IMG/VR virus record: IMGVR_UViG_3300009185_000001
Coordinates: 1-64,000 of that record
Length of the DNA stretch: 64,000 nt
Source of the DNA: a virus
Direction: 5' to 3' (one strand)
Of this stretch, positions 31,762 to 39,756 are shown piece by piece. The first letter of the stretch is position 1, and every line of letters begins with the position of its first letter. Both the position numbers and the translations under genes were made by a program. The notes under the pieces were generated by a model. The model was not told the DNA's origin, did no database searches, and saw only the letters and a program-made list of their open reading frames with translations.

Positions 31762-32124
31762 TTAAAGTTTAAATTGTTTGTCGTTTCCAAAATGTATTGA
31801 ACAAAGCATATCTACGCAACCATGAATTTCTCTCATTAAATTGGGATGAGGATTGCTAAAAAAACTTTCTGGATAATCGGAACCAGTAGAAATAGAACGA
31901 ACTGGTTCTAAAGTTTCAGAGTCTTTTATTACAATCTCAACAAAGTATCTTTTGTCTTTCATTGAATTAGTGAATGTCTTAAGTTTATTAATTGTTTTTT
32001 CAATTGCTTCAAATTTCTCTTTATCATCTCTATAGCTATCTTGCTCCATTTCAAGCCAATATATATCTTTAGATGAAAGGTTTTTTTCTTTTGTCAATAC
32101 TTCGGTATCGTCTGGATCTCTCAT
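31762..32124 (-). CDS. Hypothetical phage protein
   Basis: A 120-residue charged helical protein followed by a beta segment (RYFVEIVIKDSETLEPVRSI). It directly abuts the next gene. Function unknown. Confidence 0.45.
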   Translation of the reverse strand: MRDPDDTEVLTKEKNLSSKDIYWLEMEQDSYRDDKEKFEAIEKTINKLKTFTNSMKDKRYFVEIVIKDSETLEPVRSISTGSDYPESFFSNPHPNLMREIHGCVDMLCSIHFGNDKQFKL

Positions 32125-32143
32125 AATTTATTTTGCAAAAGAA

Positions 32144-32251
32144 TTAACCATGGCATAAACGTAAAAACATGGCAAAAAGGTAAAAAGCTAATGAGCAAAC
32201 AAATGCAAACCAAATAAATGCTTTGCCAAATTTTTCAAATAATGGGTTCAT
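32144..32251 (-). CDS. Single-helix micro-protein
   Basis: A 35-residue open frame (MNPLFEKFGKAFIWFAFVCS...) with one strong transmembrane helix, filling the gap between two genes of the same operon. Similar one-helix micro-genes occur at 36332-36418 and 43495-43584. Confidence 0.4.
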   Translation of the reverse strand: MNPLFEKFGKAFIWFAFVCSLAFYLFAMFLRLCHG

Positions 32252-32266
32252 GTAATCAATATAGAA

Positions 32267-32602
32267 TTATTCGTAGGACAAGTCAAGCCAATTTGTATCG
32301 TCTGGCATTATTTCTACATTTACTCCAGCTTCTTTGGATTTGTTGATAATGTCCTGCAAAACTCCGTGACCATAGATAGTAGCACCATAACGATTTTCAT
32401 TGCAAGAATAAACAGAACCAGAATAACCTTTAAACAGATAAAAATTTTCTTCTTTTGTAACTTTTGTAATACCGCTATTTAGTTTCCAAGAGTCTTCACT
32501 TAAATAACCTCCATACCAACAAGCAAATACTTTATAAGTCAAAGGAAATTTTTTTCCCTCAATCTTGACAACTAGCCATTTGTCCGGTGTGTATTGTTTC
32601 AT
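32267..32602 (-). CDS. Conserved phage protein
   Basis: A 111-residue protein: YTPDKWLVVKIEGKKFPLTY, KVFACWYGGYLSEDSWKLNS and GYSGSVYSCNENRYG. This pattern is common in large phages and its function is unknown. It lies just left of the TnpB insertion. Confidence 0.55.
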   Translation of the reverse strand: MKQYTPDKWLVVKIEGKKFPLTYKVFACWYGGYLSEDSWKLNSGITKVTKEENFYLFKGYSGSVYSCNENRYGATIYGHGVLQDIINKSKEAGVNVEIMPDDTNWLDLSYE

Positions 32603-32715
32603 AAATTACTATTTAAAATATTTTAAAGTATTTTTAATTTTTACTCTAAAAATACATTCATCTGAGATAAGTATAATAAATGATCGGGAAATGTCAAGAA
32701 CTAAAAGAGAACGAA

Positions 32716-33942
32716 ATGCATAAAGCATTTAAGTTCCGTTTGCTTCCTACAAAGGAGCAAGAAGTTCTTTTAGCAAAGCACTTTGGATGTTCTAGATTCA
32801 TCTATAATCACTTTTTATCTGAAAAGCAAAAACATTATTTGGAAAACAAAACAACGTTGAATTTTAATCAATGTGCAGGAAATTTAGTAGCTAAGAAAAA
32901 AGAAGAAGGATATGAATGGTTAAAAGAAGTTAATTCGCAAGTTCTTATATCCACTCTAATGAATTTGGAAACAGCTTATGGCAATTTTTTTAAAAAGAAA
33001 TCTAAGTTCCCTCGTTTTAAATCAAAAAAGAATAAAAATTCGTTTCAGATCCCTCAACATATTTCTTTAAAAGAAGAAAATGTAGTTCAAATACCAAAGT
33101 TCAAAGAAGGATTAAAATTTGTTAAACATAGAGAACTAAAAGGAGAAATTAAATCAGCAACCATTTCCAAATTAACTACAGGAAAATACTACATTTCCTT
33201 CCTGTGCGTTGTGGAAAAGCCAATTAAACACAAGAAAACAGGAAAGAGCATTGGAATTGATTTGGGGTTGAAAGACTTCATTATTACTTCTGAAGAACAG
33301 AGATATTGTAATCCGAAGTTCACTAAGAAGTATGAAGCTAAGTTAGCTAAAAAGCAAAGAATTTTAAGTAGAAAAGAAAAAGGATCAAAAGGAAGAGACA
33401 AAGCTAGAATAGCTGTTGCAAAGGTACATGAGAAGATAACCAATTCTCGTAATGATATGCAACATAAAGTTTCTTCTAAGTTAGTAAAAGACTACGATCT
33501 AATTGCAATAGAAGACCTGAATGTTAAAGGAATGGTTAAAAACCATAAACTCGCTAAAGCAATATCAGATGTAGCTTGGTCAAGCTTTGTGACCAAATTA
33601 AAGTACAAAGCACAATGGAATGATAAAGAAGTGATCACTATAGATCGTTTTTATCCTTCCAGCAAAACATGTAGTTGCTGTGATCAGGTCAAAGAGAGTC
33701 TTTCATTGGATGAAAGAACTTGGACTTGTTCTAAATGCAATACAATACATGATAGAGATGTTAATGCTTCAAAGAATATTTTAAGAAGAGCATTAGCAAT
33801 TCAATCGGCAGGAACTGTCGATAACAGGAATGGAGCTAAGGTAAGACCAAAGGAGATCTCAAAGGTTTCTAGAGGCACTGGCGTTGAAGTTCTTAAAAAG
33901 AAGAATGGACGTAAGTACATTCTGAAGCCAGTAGGTCTTTAG
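32716..33942 (+). CDS. tnpB: TnpB (IS200/IS605-type RNA-guided nuclease), lone copy
   Basis: About 408 residues from the ATG at 32716, preceded by AGAGAACGAA; the frame also opens at 32680. N-terminal HTH (FRLLPTKEQEVLLAKHFG) and a RuvC domain with the likely catalytic Asp182 (SIGIDLGLKD), Glu266 (LIAIEDLNVKGM) and Asp348 (HDRDVNASKNI). The zinc-ribbon cysteines are C319/C322 and C338/C341. All key residues are present, so it is probably active. No TnpA lies next to it. It is on the opposite strand to the surrounding operon. Confidence 0.9.
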   Translation: MHKAFKFRLLPTKEQEVLLAKHFGCSRFIYNHFLSEKQKHYLENKTTLNFNQCAGNLVAKKKEEGYEWLKEVNSQVLISTLMNLETAYGNFFKKKSKFPRFKSKKNKNSFQIPQHISLKEENVVQIPKFKEGLKFVKHRELKGEIKSATISKLTTGKYYISFLCVVEKPIKHKKTGKSIGIDLGLKDFIITSEEQRYCNPKFTKKYEAKLAKKQRILSRKEKGSKGRDKARIAVAKVHEKITNSRNDMQHKVSSKLVKDYDLIAIEDLNVKGMVKNHKLAKAISDVAWSSFVTKLKYKAQWNDKEVITIDRFYPSSKTCSCCDQVKESLSLDERTWTCSKCNTIHDRDVNASKNILRRALAIQSAGTVDNRNGAKVRPKEISKVSRGTGVEVLKKKNGRKYILKPVGL

Positions 33943-33950
33943 CCTACTGG
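33928..33950 (+). ncRNA. 3' hairpin of TnpB element, likely part of the guide RNA (omegaRNA) region
   Basis: Perfect 8-bp stem CCAGTAGG (33928-33935) / CCTACTGG (33943-33950) with loop TCTTTAG containing the tnpB stop codon. In IS200/IS605 elements the omegaRNA overlaps the 3' end of tnpB and extends into the right end, with the guide beyond. The element's exact right boundary (about 33950-33970) is inferred. Confidence 0.5.
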
Positions 33951-33973
33951 CAGTTCACCTGGACAATACTCAC

Positions 33974-34297
33974 TCACGATTCAATAATAAATTCACCCTC
34001 TTTGCATTTATCTGGAGAAAGATATAAAGAAATTGTTTGTTCTTCATTAACCCATGTTCCAAAAAGAACTGGAAATTCTAAAGTATCTCCGTCATTCTTT
34101 TCGACTTTATATTTTGAAGACATTTGAATGTATTTGTAAATTTTTGGTCCACAATATAGAGTATTAAGATCTACACTGTACTTCCCATAAAAACTCTTTG
34201 TACTAGACAAAAATTCATCAATTTTTTTAATGATTTCGCTAGGAGTTAGTGTAGATATATTTTCTATTATATTTTCTAGTTCGTATGTTATTTTCAT
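33974..34297 (-). CDS. Hypothetical protein
   Basis: A 107-residue protein: helical N-terminus then NTLYCGPKIYKYIQMSSKYK and a beta-rich end. Directly right of the TnpB element. Function unknown. Confidence 0.45.
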   Translation of the reverse strand: MKITYELENIIENISTLTPSEIIKKIDEFLSSTKSFYGKYSVDLNTLYCGPKIYKYIQMSSKYKVEKNDGDTLEFPVLFGTWVNEEQTISLYLSPDKCKEGEFIIES

Positions 34298-34300
34298 AAA

Positions 34301-34501
34301 TTAAAAATGATCTGGAATGTTTCTAATAGCTTGATCAAGCTTCTTATACAGGTTTGGAATCTTTGTTTCGTTTTGTTTTTCTTCGGTATATAGTTTTCCT
34401 TCAAACCAAATCTTACCAGTAGAGTCTTTTATTTCAATTTTATGAAATATAGTTTCATTTTGAAACATTCTATAAATTTTTGTTGTTAATTCGTCGTTCA
34501 T
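34301..34501 (-). CDS. Small hypothetical protein
   Basis: A 66-residue protein with a beta segment (KIEIKDSTGKIWFEGKLYTE). ATGA overlap with the upstream gene. Confidence 0.45.
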   Translation of the reverse strand: MNDELTTKIYRMFQNETIFHKIEIKDSTGKIWFEGKLYTEEKQNETKIPNLYKKLDQAIRNIPDHF

Positions 34502-34734
34502 AAATCTTCAATAATATCAAACCAAGTTAGTTCTACTTCTTCGTTTGTTTCTTCTAGTATAACACCAGTTGAAGAAGAAGCAACACTAATTTTCTTTACT
34601 GTATAAACTTGTCCAGATACTAGCTTCTTTGCATTCTCAATTCTATTTGTGAACCAATGCATAGTGGATTCTCTAAACCTAATCTTGTCTCCAACTTTGG
34701 TGTTTTGGTATGTTGCGTATTTTCTAGGTATCAT
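34498..34734 (-). CDS. Conserved small beta-barrel-like phage protein
   Basis: A 78-residue protein: KVGDKIRFRESTMHWFTNRI and LVSGQVYTVKKISVASSSTG suggest an SH3-like barrel; similar short proteins occur in many phages. Function unknown. Confidence 0.5.
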   Translation of the reverse strand: MIPRKYATYQNTKVGDKIRFRESTMHWFTNRIENAKKLVSGQVYTVKKISVASSSTGVILEETNEEVELTWFDIIEDL

Positions 34735-35225
34735 TCTAATATATGTCCTCTAAATGTGTATCTCAGTTCAGGGTTATCTAGGCGATATGGAACAAAACTA
34801 GCACTGTCACATCCTTTAGTTTTAACAGAAACAATAATCATATACAATAGATATTTCTTGCATTTAAGATATTCTCTTAAATCCTGCATCGTCTTAAAAG
34901 TTTTATTTGATGCTGCTTCTACCTTAGTTTTATATTTAAAAATGGGTGCTGTAATATAACCCGAAGCATCTTTGATTGTCTCATAATCAAAGTTAAAATC
35001 GGAACATTCAGTCAACCATAAATCTGGTACTCTATCTGGATTAGGTCCAGATCCTTCCGTATTTTTACCAAGAATATCAATCTGTTTTATAGTTTCTAAC
35101 CATTCGATTGCATCCGTTATACAATTCAAATCGTTTTTATCAGCCTCGTCTTGAACTATATTAGATTTAATTTCATCTAGTTCTTTTGTTATTATGCTTG
35201 TTAATGTTTCTATTTCTGTATTCAT
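34731..35225 (-). CDS. Hypothetical phage protein
   Basis: A 164-residue protein: helical N-terminus (TSIITKELDEIKSNIVQDEA) and a C-terminal half with SGYITAPIFKYKTKVEAASN. Overlaps neighbours by four bases on both sides. Function unknown. Confidence 0.45.
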   Translation of the reverse strand: MNTEIETLTSIITKELDEIKSNIVQDEADKNDLNCITDAIEWLETIKQIDILGKNTEGSGPNPDRVPDLWLTECSDFNFDYETIKDASGYITAPIFKYKTKVEAASNKTFKTMQDLREYLKCKKYLLYMIIVSVKTKGCDSASFVPYRLDNPELRYTFRGHILE

Positions 35226-35506
35226 TTGTTTATTTCTTTTTTAAGTTGTGCTATCTCTTCTTTAAGTTTTTTATTCTCAAGAATAAGATCTGTAATGACA
35301 TCGTGTTGAGCTATAACAACAGGGTTTTTAGTATGTTTTTTAAAAGAACCTGACCTTACAAGTTTATCCAAAGTTTCTTCCGTATACTCACTAACCAAAT
35401 GTCCTTTGTCTTTAAACTTTTTCATCGCTGATAAATAGAATTTTTTGCTTTCTTCACTGTAAACAAAAAATTCCCCATCATGAATTCTTTCGTAAAATGT
35501 ATTCAT
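35222..35506 (-). CDS. Small protein with C-terminal coiled coil
   Basis: A 94-residue protein; the last 30 residues are a leucine/lysine coiled coil (LILENKKLKEEIAQLKKEI). Coupled to its neighbours. Function unknown. Confidence 0.45.
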   Translation of the reverse strand: MNTFYERIHDGEFFVYSEESKKFYLSAMKKFKDKGHLVSEYTEETLDKLVRSGSFKKHTKNPVVIAQHDVITDLILENKKLKEEIAQLKKEINK

Positions 35507-35889
35507 AATAATTCTGGATGTTCAAACTTGTTCCCAATTACTTTTACTTTGCTTTTATAGATGGCATTAGAAAGATTATGTAACCACACATGAGCCAGTG
35601 TTCCTTCAACAGACACTGCTTTAACCGAAAGCAAATAAGCTGCATCTGCATAGGATACTACAGCGGTATATTTTTGAGAATCTTTGTTTGTCAAAGGTCT
35701 TTCATATTCTAAAATATCCCCTTCCCAAATTTCTTTATTATTGCAATCTTTCATTCCTGTGTATTGGGAAGGAACTAGAATACTCCATTCTCTCTCATCA
35801 AACAATTCATCAACAAGTCCATTGTATTTGTATTGTTGTACAAATGCTTTTCCCTGCGGACTCCAAAAACGAAATTTTATTGTTCTCAT
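35503..35889 (-). CDS. YopX-like protein 4
   Basis: About 128 residues starting MRTIKFRFWSPQGKAFVQQY at an ATGA overlap. It keeps QYTGMKDCNNKEIWEGDILE and KVKVIGNKFE, the YopX signatures. It is the most divergent of the four copies here. Confidence 0.65.
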   Translation of the reverse strand: MRTIKFRFWSPQGKAFVQQYKYNGLVDELFDEREWSILVPSQYTGMKDCNNKEIWEGDILEYERPLTNKDSQKYTAVVSYADAAYLLSVKAVSVEGTLAHVWLHNLSNAIYKSKVKVIGNKFEHPELL

Positions 35890-36071
35890 CTTGCTTCTAC
35901 TATAACTCGGATTTGTTCTGGTGTCCAATTCTTTTCAATAGCTTCTTTAACAAGCTCTGCTCTCTTGTTTTTATCGTCTCTTTCTAATTTAGACATATAA
36001 CAAAGTGTAAGCAGAATACAACTAAACATAATAGCCATAAATACCAAAACAGGATCAATTTTTTCTTTCAT
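35886..36071 (-). CDS. Small single-TM protein
   Basis: About 61 residues starting MKEKIDPVLVFMAIMFSCIL: one transmembrane helix then a charged helix (KRAELVKEAIEKNWTPEQIR). A frame open to 36149 would overlap the upstream gene. Confidence 0.45.
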   Translation of the reverse strand: MKEKIDPVLVFMAIMFSCILLTLCYMSKLERDDKNKRAELVKEAIEKNWTPEQIRVIVEAR

Positions 36072-36072
36072 A

Positions 36073-36342
36073 TTATTTTTTAATAAAATTTCTATAACTC
36101 TTTCCAAGAGTTTGTACATAATGAGCAAAGTCATCAATTTCTTGATCATCGTTGTCTACATTGTAAATGTAATCGAAAAGATATTCTTCTCCTTCTTGGG
36201 TTAATTTTAATCCTTTAGACAATTTTTGAAAATAATCTTCTTGAACGTCTTGGAGTTTATTGATGAAGGTTTTAACTTCATGGATTGCGTCTTCTGGATG
36301 TTTTTCTTCGGGTGTGTATGTTTTAAATGTATTATTTTCCAT
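36073..36342 (-). CDS. Small acidic hypothetical protein
   Basis: About 89 residues starting MENNTFKTYTPEEKHPED; an ATG nine bases upstream (36351) falls in a TATAAT sequence. Helical and acidic; no family recognised. Confidence 0.45.
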   Translation of the reverse strand: MENNTFKTYTPEEKHPEDAIHEVKTFINKLQDVQEDYFQKLSKGLKLTQEGEEYLFDYIYNVDNDDQEIDDFAHYVQTLGKSYRNFIKK

Positions 36343-36418
36343 CGATATCATTATAACAGTATATTGCCCATATTGTCAACACTAAAGTTAGAATAAAATA
36401 AAAAATTGCGATTGTCAT
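36332..36418 (-). CDS. Single-helix micro-protein
   Basis: A 28-residue open frame (MTIAIFYFILTLVLTIWAIY...) that is nearly all one transmembrane helix. It begins right after the stop of the phosphoesterase gene and ends inside the start of the next gene. A TTGACA-18-TATAAT sequence within it could instead be a promoter. Confidence 0.35.
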   Translation of the reverse strand: MTIAIFYFILTLVLTIWAIYCYNDIDGK

Positions 36419-36419
36419 A

Positions 36420-37082
36420 TTATTCGTGTTGTTTTAATTCTATTTTACCACTGTCATCAATCATAGCATAGGTAATCGGTAACTCACACTGAGAACCTAA
36501 ATTTACGCATTCTACTCCACCTACATAGTATTGTTTAGGAACGTGTGTATGACCAAAACAAACTGCATCATACTGGTTATTGTAGCAATACTGAGCAATA
36601 CGGACAGTTAAATCATGCGCTGCTCCGTGCCATGTTTTAATTTTAGTTTTAAGTTTTCTTGTCAGCTTTTGCTTCTTGTCTAGTTTTTGTAGAATATAAT
36701 ATATGCCAGACGCTAATTCTGTCAAAAACGGCTTTGTAGTAATAAAAAAATCAAACTTATCACCATGAGTAAAAAGTATTCTTTTATGGTTAATTGTTTG
36801 CGAATATTCATCTACAAATTCAAACCCAAGAAGAGCGGAAATTGTTTCTAGATCTTTATCATGATTTCCTTTAATAAAGATACATTTTTTATTTTTTGAT
36901 ATTTTTCTTAAAGTTGAAAGAATTTTCCATTGTTGTTTGCAAAGTCTGTGAATATTGTAACTATCCAGTAAGTCTCCACAAATTATTAAAGTATCATATT
37001 TTTCATTTTCTAGTAAATGTAAAGTCAAACTTGCTTGGCAAATTGGACTACCTAAATGTAAATCAGAAAGAGCTAAAATCAT
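36420..37082 (-). CDS. Metallophosphoesterase, LpxH-like
   Basis: About 220 residues. It has the complete calcineurin-type set: LALSDLHLGS, IICGDLLDSY, IFIKGNHDKD, ILFTHGDKFD and CFGHTHVP. The overall layout resembles UDP-2,3-diacylglucosamine hydrolase (LpxH/YbbF) proteins. In a phage it may act on nucleotides or lipid-A intermediates; the substrate cannot be told from sequence. The ATG at 37082 overlaps the upstream stop (ATGA). Confidence 0.7.
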   Translation of the reverse strand: MILALSDLHLGSPICQASLTLHLLENEKYDTLIICGDLLDSYNIHRLCKQQWKILSTLRKISKNKKCIFIKGNHDKDLETISALLGFEFVDEYSQTINHKRILFTHGDKFDFFITTKPFLTELASGIYYILQKLDKKQKLTRKLKTKIKTWHGAAHDLTVRIAQYCYNNQYDAVCFGHTHVPKQYYVGGVECVNLGSQCELPITYAMIDDSGKIELKQHE

Positions 37083-37348
37083 ATTTTCCAAGTTTTAGTT
37101 TCTACAGTGTCAAAACATTGGGAGCATGGTTCTGGATCGTGTTCATAATCATCATATTGAAACAATTGCACAACGTCTTGAAAGGATATAGAATTTTGTT
37201 TAATTCCTTCTTTTACTTTAACAAAAAGATAATCTAATATTTCTTCTTGTTTTTCTAAAGATATCTCAGAAAGAGGCTGATCATTTACATAAAAATTAAA
37301 TGCAGTGCAGCCCGTTACTTCTTCAAATAAATATTTAGTGTTTTCCAT
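37079..37348 (-). CDS. Small hypothetical protein
   Basis: An 89-residue acidic protein with a C-terminal PEPCSQCFD (C-x-x-C). Overlaps the upstream membrane protein gene by 14 bases. Function unknown. Confidence 0.45.
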   Translation of the reverse strand: MENTKYLFEEVTGCTAFNFYVNDQPLSEISLEKQEEILDYLFVKVKEGIKQNSISFQDVVQLFQYDDYEHDPEPCSQCFDTVETKTWKI

Positions 37349-37508
37349 GATATTGAATAATTTCTTTTTCTACGATTTGTTCCAGTTCTTGCATGTCTAA
37401 TTTGCTTTGGTCTTGTATATAATAACTAAAAACAAAAGCCAGTAATATTAATACAAGAATAACTAAAAAGAATAGGATTTTTTCAAGAATTGGTGTTATA
37501 TTCTTCAT
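37335..37508 (-). CDS. Small single-TM protein
   Basis: About 57 residues starting MKNITPILEKILFFLVILVL: one long hydrophobic helix and an acidic tail. Confidence 0.45.
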   Translation of the reverse strand: MKNITPILEKILFFLVILVLILLAFVFSYYIQDQSKLDMQELEQIVEKEIIQYHGKH

Positions 37509-37848
37509 ACATTTTAATAGCATTTACTGCCTCCGAATAAAAATTTGGACCAACTACAACTAATATATTTGTTTTAGAGACTTCTTGTAATTGCAAAACA
37601 ACTCCATAAAGTCTTCTCGCAATTTCTTCCAGTTTTTGATTTAATATCCCTACAGGTTCACAGCAATAACAAGATCCTTGAAACCCTTCTATGAAATTTT
37701 CTTTTTGTTTTTCTACAAGAATTCTACCATATCTTTCAATGGCTTCAATAGTGTAAGCGTCTAATTTTTTTAAACATCCATCAGCAGACAATCCGCTTTC
37801 GTAAAATGCAAACTCTTCAAGTTGTTTCTGGTTCATCGTGGTCGTCAT
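37483..37848 (-). CDS. Hypothetical protein
   Basis: About 121 residues starting MTTTMNQKQLEEFAFYESGL, preceded by a strong AAGGAG ribosome-binding site, which favours this start over 37899. Helical with a C-Y-C-C cluster in the middle. Function unknown. Confidence 0.5.
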   Translation of the reverse strand: MTTTMNQKQLEEFAFYESGLSADGCLKKLDAYTIEAIERYGRILVEKQKENFIEGFQGSCYCCEPVGILNQKLEEIARRLYGVVLQLQEVSKTNILVVVGPNFYSEAVNAIKMYEEYNTNS

Positions 37849-38326
37849 TTTTTTCTCCTTTTGCGTCTTTTTCTTTCCAGTATGCTTCGGTTGATTCATT
37901 ACAAGCTACATAACCTAGCTTTCTTGCTTCTTCATAAGATAGCGTCATATACCATCCACCTTTTTTACACGCTTCTCCATGTTTACCTGACATCTCGCAT
38001 GTTCTGGCGGACTCTGCTTCCGCTTGATTAATAATGTCATCAATAATGTTATTTTCAATACTATTTGCACCATAGACACTTACGTAGAATCTTAATGTCC
38101 CGTACTTTTCCTTAATAGTCGTAGAAATAACCTGCACTTCTCTATCATCTGTTGAACAAAGATCGCAAAAATATTGAAGTTTCTCCATGCATTTATCTAG
38201 AAGATTATACCAGCCATCCTCATGTTGGCAGCCAAAATATAAAGCTGTTTGCATAATATCTCCTTTATAATCTCTGAGGATTTTAGGATACTTTTTTACG
38301 AGTTGGAGTTCTAGTTCTTCATTCAT
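37817..38326 (-). CDS. Conserved phage protein with possible zinc site
   Basis: About 169 residues starting MNEELELQLVKKYPKILRDY. The pattern KYP-K-I, FGCQHEDGWYNLLD, KEKYGTLRFYVS and a C-terminal Cys/His group (CEMSGKHGEACKKGGW) is widespread in phages; usually annotated hypothetical. Its own promoter lies at 38334-38361. Confidence 0.6.
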   Translation of the reverse strand: MNEELELQLVKKYPKILRDYKGDIMQTALYFGCQHEDGWYNLLDKCMEKLQYFCDLCSTDDREVQVISTTIKEKYGTLRFYVSVYGANSIENNIIDDIINQAEAESARTCEMSGKHGEACKKGGWYMTLSYEEARKLGYVACNESTEAYWKEKDAKGEKNDDHDEPETT

Positions 38327-38333
38327 ATATCCA

Positions 38334-38361
38334 ATATTAATATATTTTTGAAAGAAGTCAA
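38334..38361 (-). promoter_or_regulatory. Sigma-70-type promoter
   Basis: Minus strand TTGACT (38361-38356), 16-base spacer, TAATAT (38339-38334), seven bases before the ATG at 38326. Confidence 0.5.
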
Positions 38362-38394
38362 TAGAAAAATACAATATAAAAGATAAATACTTAT

Positions 38395-39375
38395 ATGACC
38401 AAATTAAATAATACGGAACGCGAAGAGTTTATATGTCAAGCATACCTTAACAGGACGCACACTACAACACAGCTTCAACAAGAATTTAGAATATATCCAA
38501 ATGAAATATACAAAGTGTTAAAGAAAAACAATATAGAACTCAGAGGTGCAAATTTACCAAAAGAAAAAGCATTAAAAATTTGCGAAGAATACAAAAGCGG
38601 AAAAAGCTTCAAAAAAGTATGCAAAGATTTGAATGTAGCTGAATCTACAGTGATAAAAATTTTAAAAAAATATAAGGTAGAAACGAGAAAAGACGCAGGA
38701 CAATTTTCAAGAGTCTACAATTTAGACGAAACGATATTAAAAAATATAGATACCTTTGAAAAGGCTCAATTTTTAGGGTTGATATACTCGGATGGATCTT
38801 TATCTAAATACAATAAAAATATATCAATTAGGTTAAGAGAAGATGATAAAAACTACTTGGATGATTGGAGAATTAATTTTCTAAAATCTAATAAACCAAT
38901 GAATTATACATTCAAACCTATAACAATAAGCCCACTTAATAAAAAAGAATATAAAAATACTTATGGAGCATTCATTCTTGATATTTCATCTATAAACGTA
39001 TACAAAGATGCATTAAAATTGGGATTGTGTCCAAACAAAACTAAAGCAAACCTACCAATGCCAAACATTCCGGAAGAACTAAAAATAGCATTTATTTTAG
39101 GATTATTTGAAGGAGATGGAACTGTGGCGTATTGTTTAAGCAATAGAAGCCGATATTTTTCCATAGCTTGTCAAGAAAATATGGGATTAGATATCAAAAA
39201 ATACTTTGACTCTATTGGATTGTTTTCTTCTTTCTATAAAAGAAAATATATATGTACAGTATCAATCAAAAGAAAGGAAGATCTTAAAAAACTTTATAAT
39301 TTGCTCTATCAAGATACATCAATATACATGAAAAGAAAGAAGAAAAAATTTGAGGAAGCTTTAGATGCTTTTTAA
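38395..39375 (+). CDS. Free-standing LAGLIDADG homing endonuclease
   Basis: A 326-residue protein. Residues 1-100 contain two helix-turn-helix-like units (FICQAYLNRTHTTTQLQQEF, GKSFKKVCKDLNVAESTVIK). Two LAGLIDADG motifs follow: QFLGLIYSDG (125-134) and AFILGLFEGDG (232-242), whose Asp/Glu residues would bind catalytic metal. A monomeric two-motif enzyme not inside an intein or intron. It is on the plus strand between minus-strand operons, with GATAAATAC just before the ATG. Confidence 0.8.
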   Translation: MTKLNNTEREEFICQAYLNRTHTTTQLQQEFRIYPNEIYKVLKKNNIELRGANLPKEKALKICEEYKSGKSFKKVCKDLNVAESTVIKILKKYKVETRKDAGQFSRVYNLDETILKNIDTFEKAQFLGLIYSDGSLSKYNKNISIRLREDDKNYLDDWRINFLKSNKPMNYTFKPITISPLNKKEYKNTYGAFILDISSINVYKDALKLGLCPNKTKANLPMPNIPEELKIAFILGLFEGDGTVAYCLSNRSRYFSIACQENMGLDIKKYFDSIGLFSSFYKRKYICTVSIKRKEDLKKLYNLLYQDTSIYMKRKKKKFEEALDAF

Positions 39376-39383
39376 TGTCAAGA

Positions 39384-39659
39384 CTATTCTTCCCAACACC
39401 AATTTTTATAATCCCAATGTCTGGAATCATAAATTCTCAGTCCTGCTTCAAATCCCAAAAAATTTAAAGTTATATTCAAACCGCCATGATCTTGTGCAAT
39501 TGGACAAAAATCAAATTCAAATTGAAAAATGTTATGCCCTGAATAAAATGTTTCGAATTCTACATTTTTATATTTAGAAAGTTGTTTGTAAAAAGAAAAA
39601 TACTTTTCAAACTCTTTTCTTGGCTTGCAAAAGTTTCTTAATGTTATATTAAAATACAT
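39384..39659 (-). CDS. Conserved small phage protein
   Basis: A 91-residue protein with FEFDFCPIAQDHGGLNITLN and a C-terminal IYDSRHWDYKNWCWEE. Recognisable from other phages but without a function. The promoter at 39666-39693 makes its message nearly leaderless. Confidence 0.5.
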   Translation of the reverse strand: MYFNITLRNFCKPRKEFEKYFSFYKQLSKYKNVEFETFYSGHNIFQFEFDFCPIAQDHGGLNITLNFLGFEAGLRIYDSRHWDYKNWCWEE

Positions 39660-39665
39660 TCATTT

Positions 39666-39693
39666 ATATTAGCTTATTTTTTAACAATGTCAA
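39666..39693 (-). promoter_or_regulatory. Sigma-70-type promoter
   Basis: Minus strand TTGACA (39693-39688), 16-base spacer, TAATAT (39671-39666), six bases before the ATG at 39659. It immediately follows the terminator of the upstream gene. Confidence 0.6.
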
Positions 39694-39694
39694 T

Positions 39695-39731
39695 AAAAAA
39701 CCCTATCCGAAGGTTTGAACTCCAGATAGGG
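39695..39731 (-). terminator. Rho-independent terminator (minus strand)
   Basis: Stem CCCTATC/GATAGGG (arms 39701-39707 and 39725-39731), 17-base loop, then a T-run at 39700-39695 on the minus strand. It separates the tail/adhesin transcription unit upstream from the next promoter. Confidence 0.75.
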
Positions 39732-39756
39732 AATATTATGTTTTATTACCGAAATG

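Noticed and set aside
32680-32680. TnpB start at 32680
   Set aside because: The first 12 residues do not match TnpB families; the ATG at 32716 has a ribosome-binding site and starts the conserved MHKAFKFRLLP block.
36341-36385. TTGACA-18-TATAAT as a definite promoter
   Set aside because: It has an 18-base spacer and lies entirely inside a plausible transmembrane micro-gene, so I list the micro-gene with low confidence and do not list the promoter.
27404-36987. Plus-strand open frames antisense to the small-gene region
   Set aside because: Their products are Phe/Ile/Ser-rich antisense translations of real minus-strand genes, without start signals or family resemblance.
36420-37082. Confident naming of the phosphoesterase as lpxH
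   Set aside because: The motif set is shared by many phosphoesterases; lipid-A substrate residues cannot be verified by eye.
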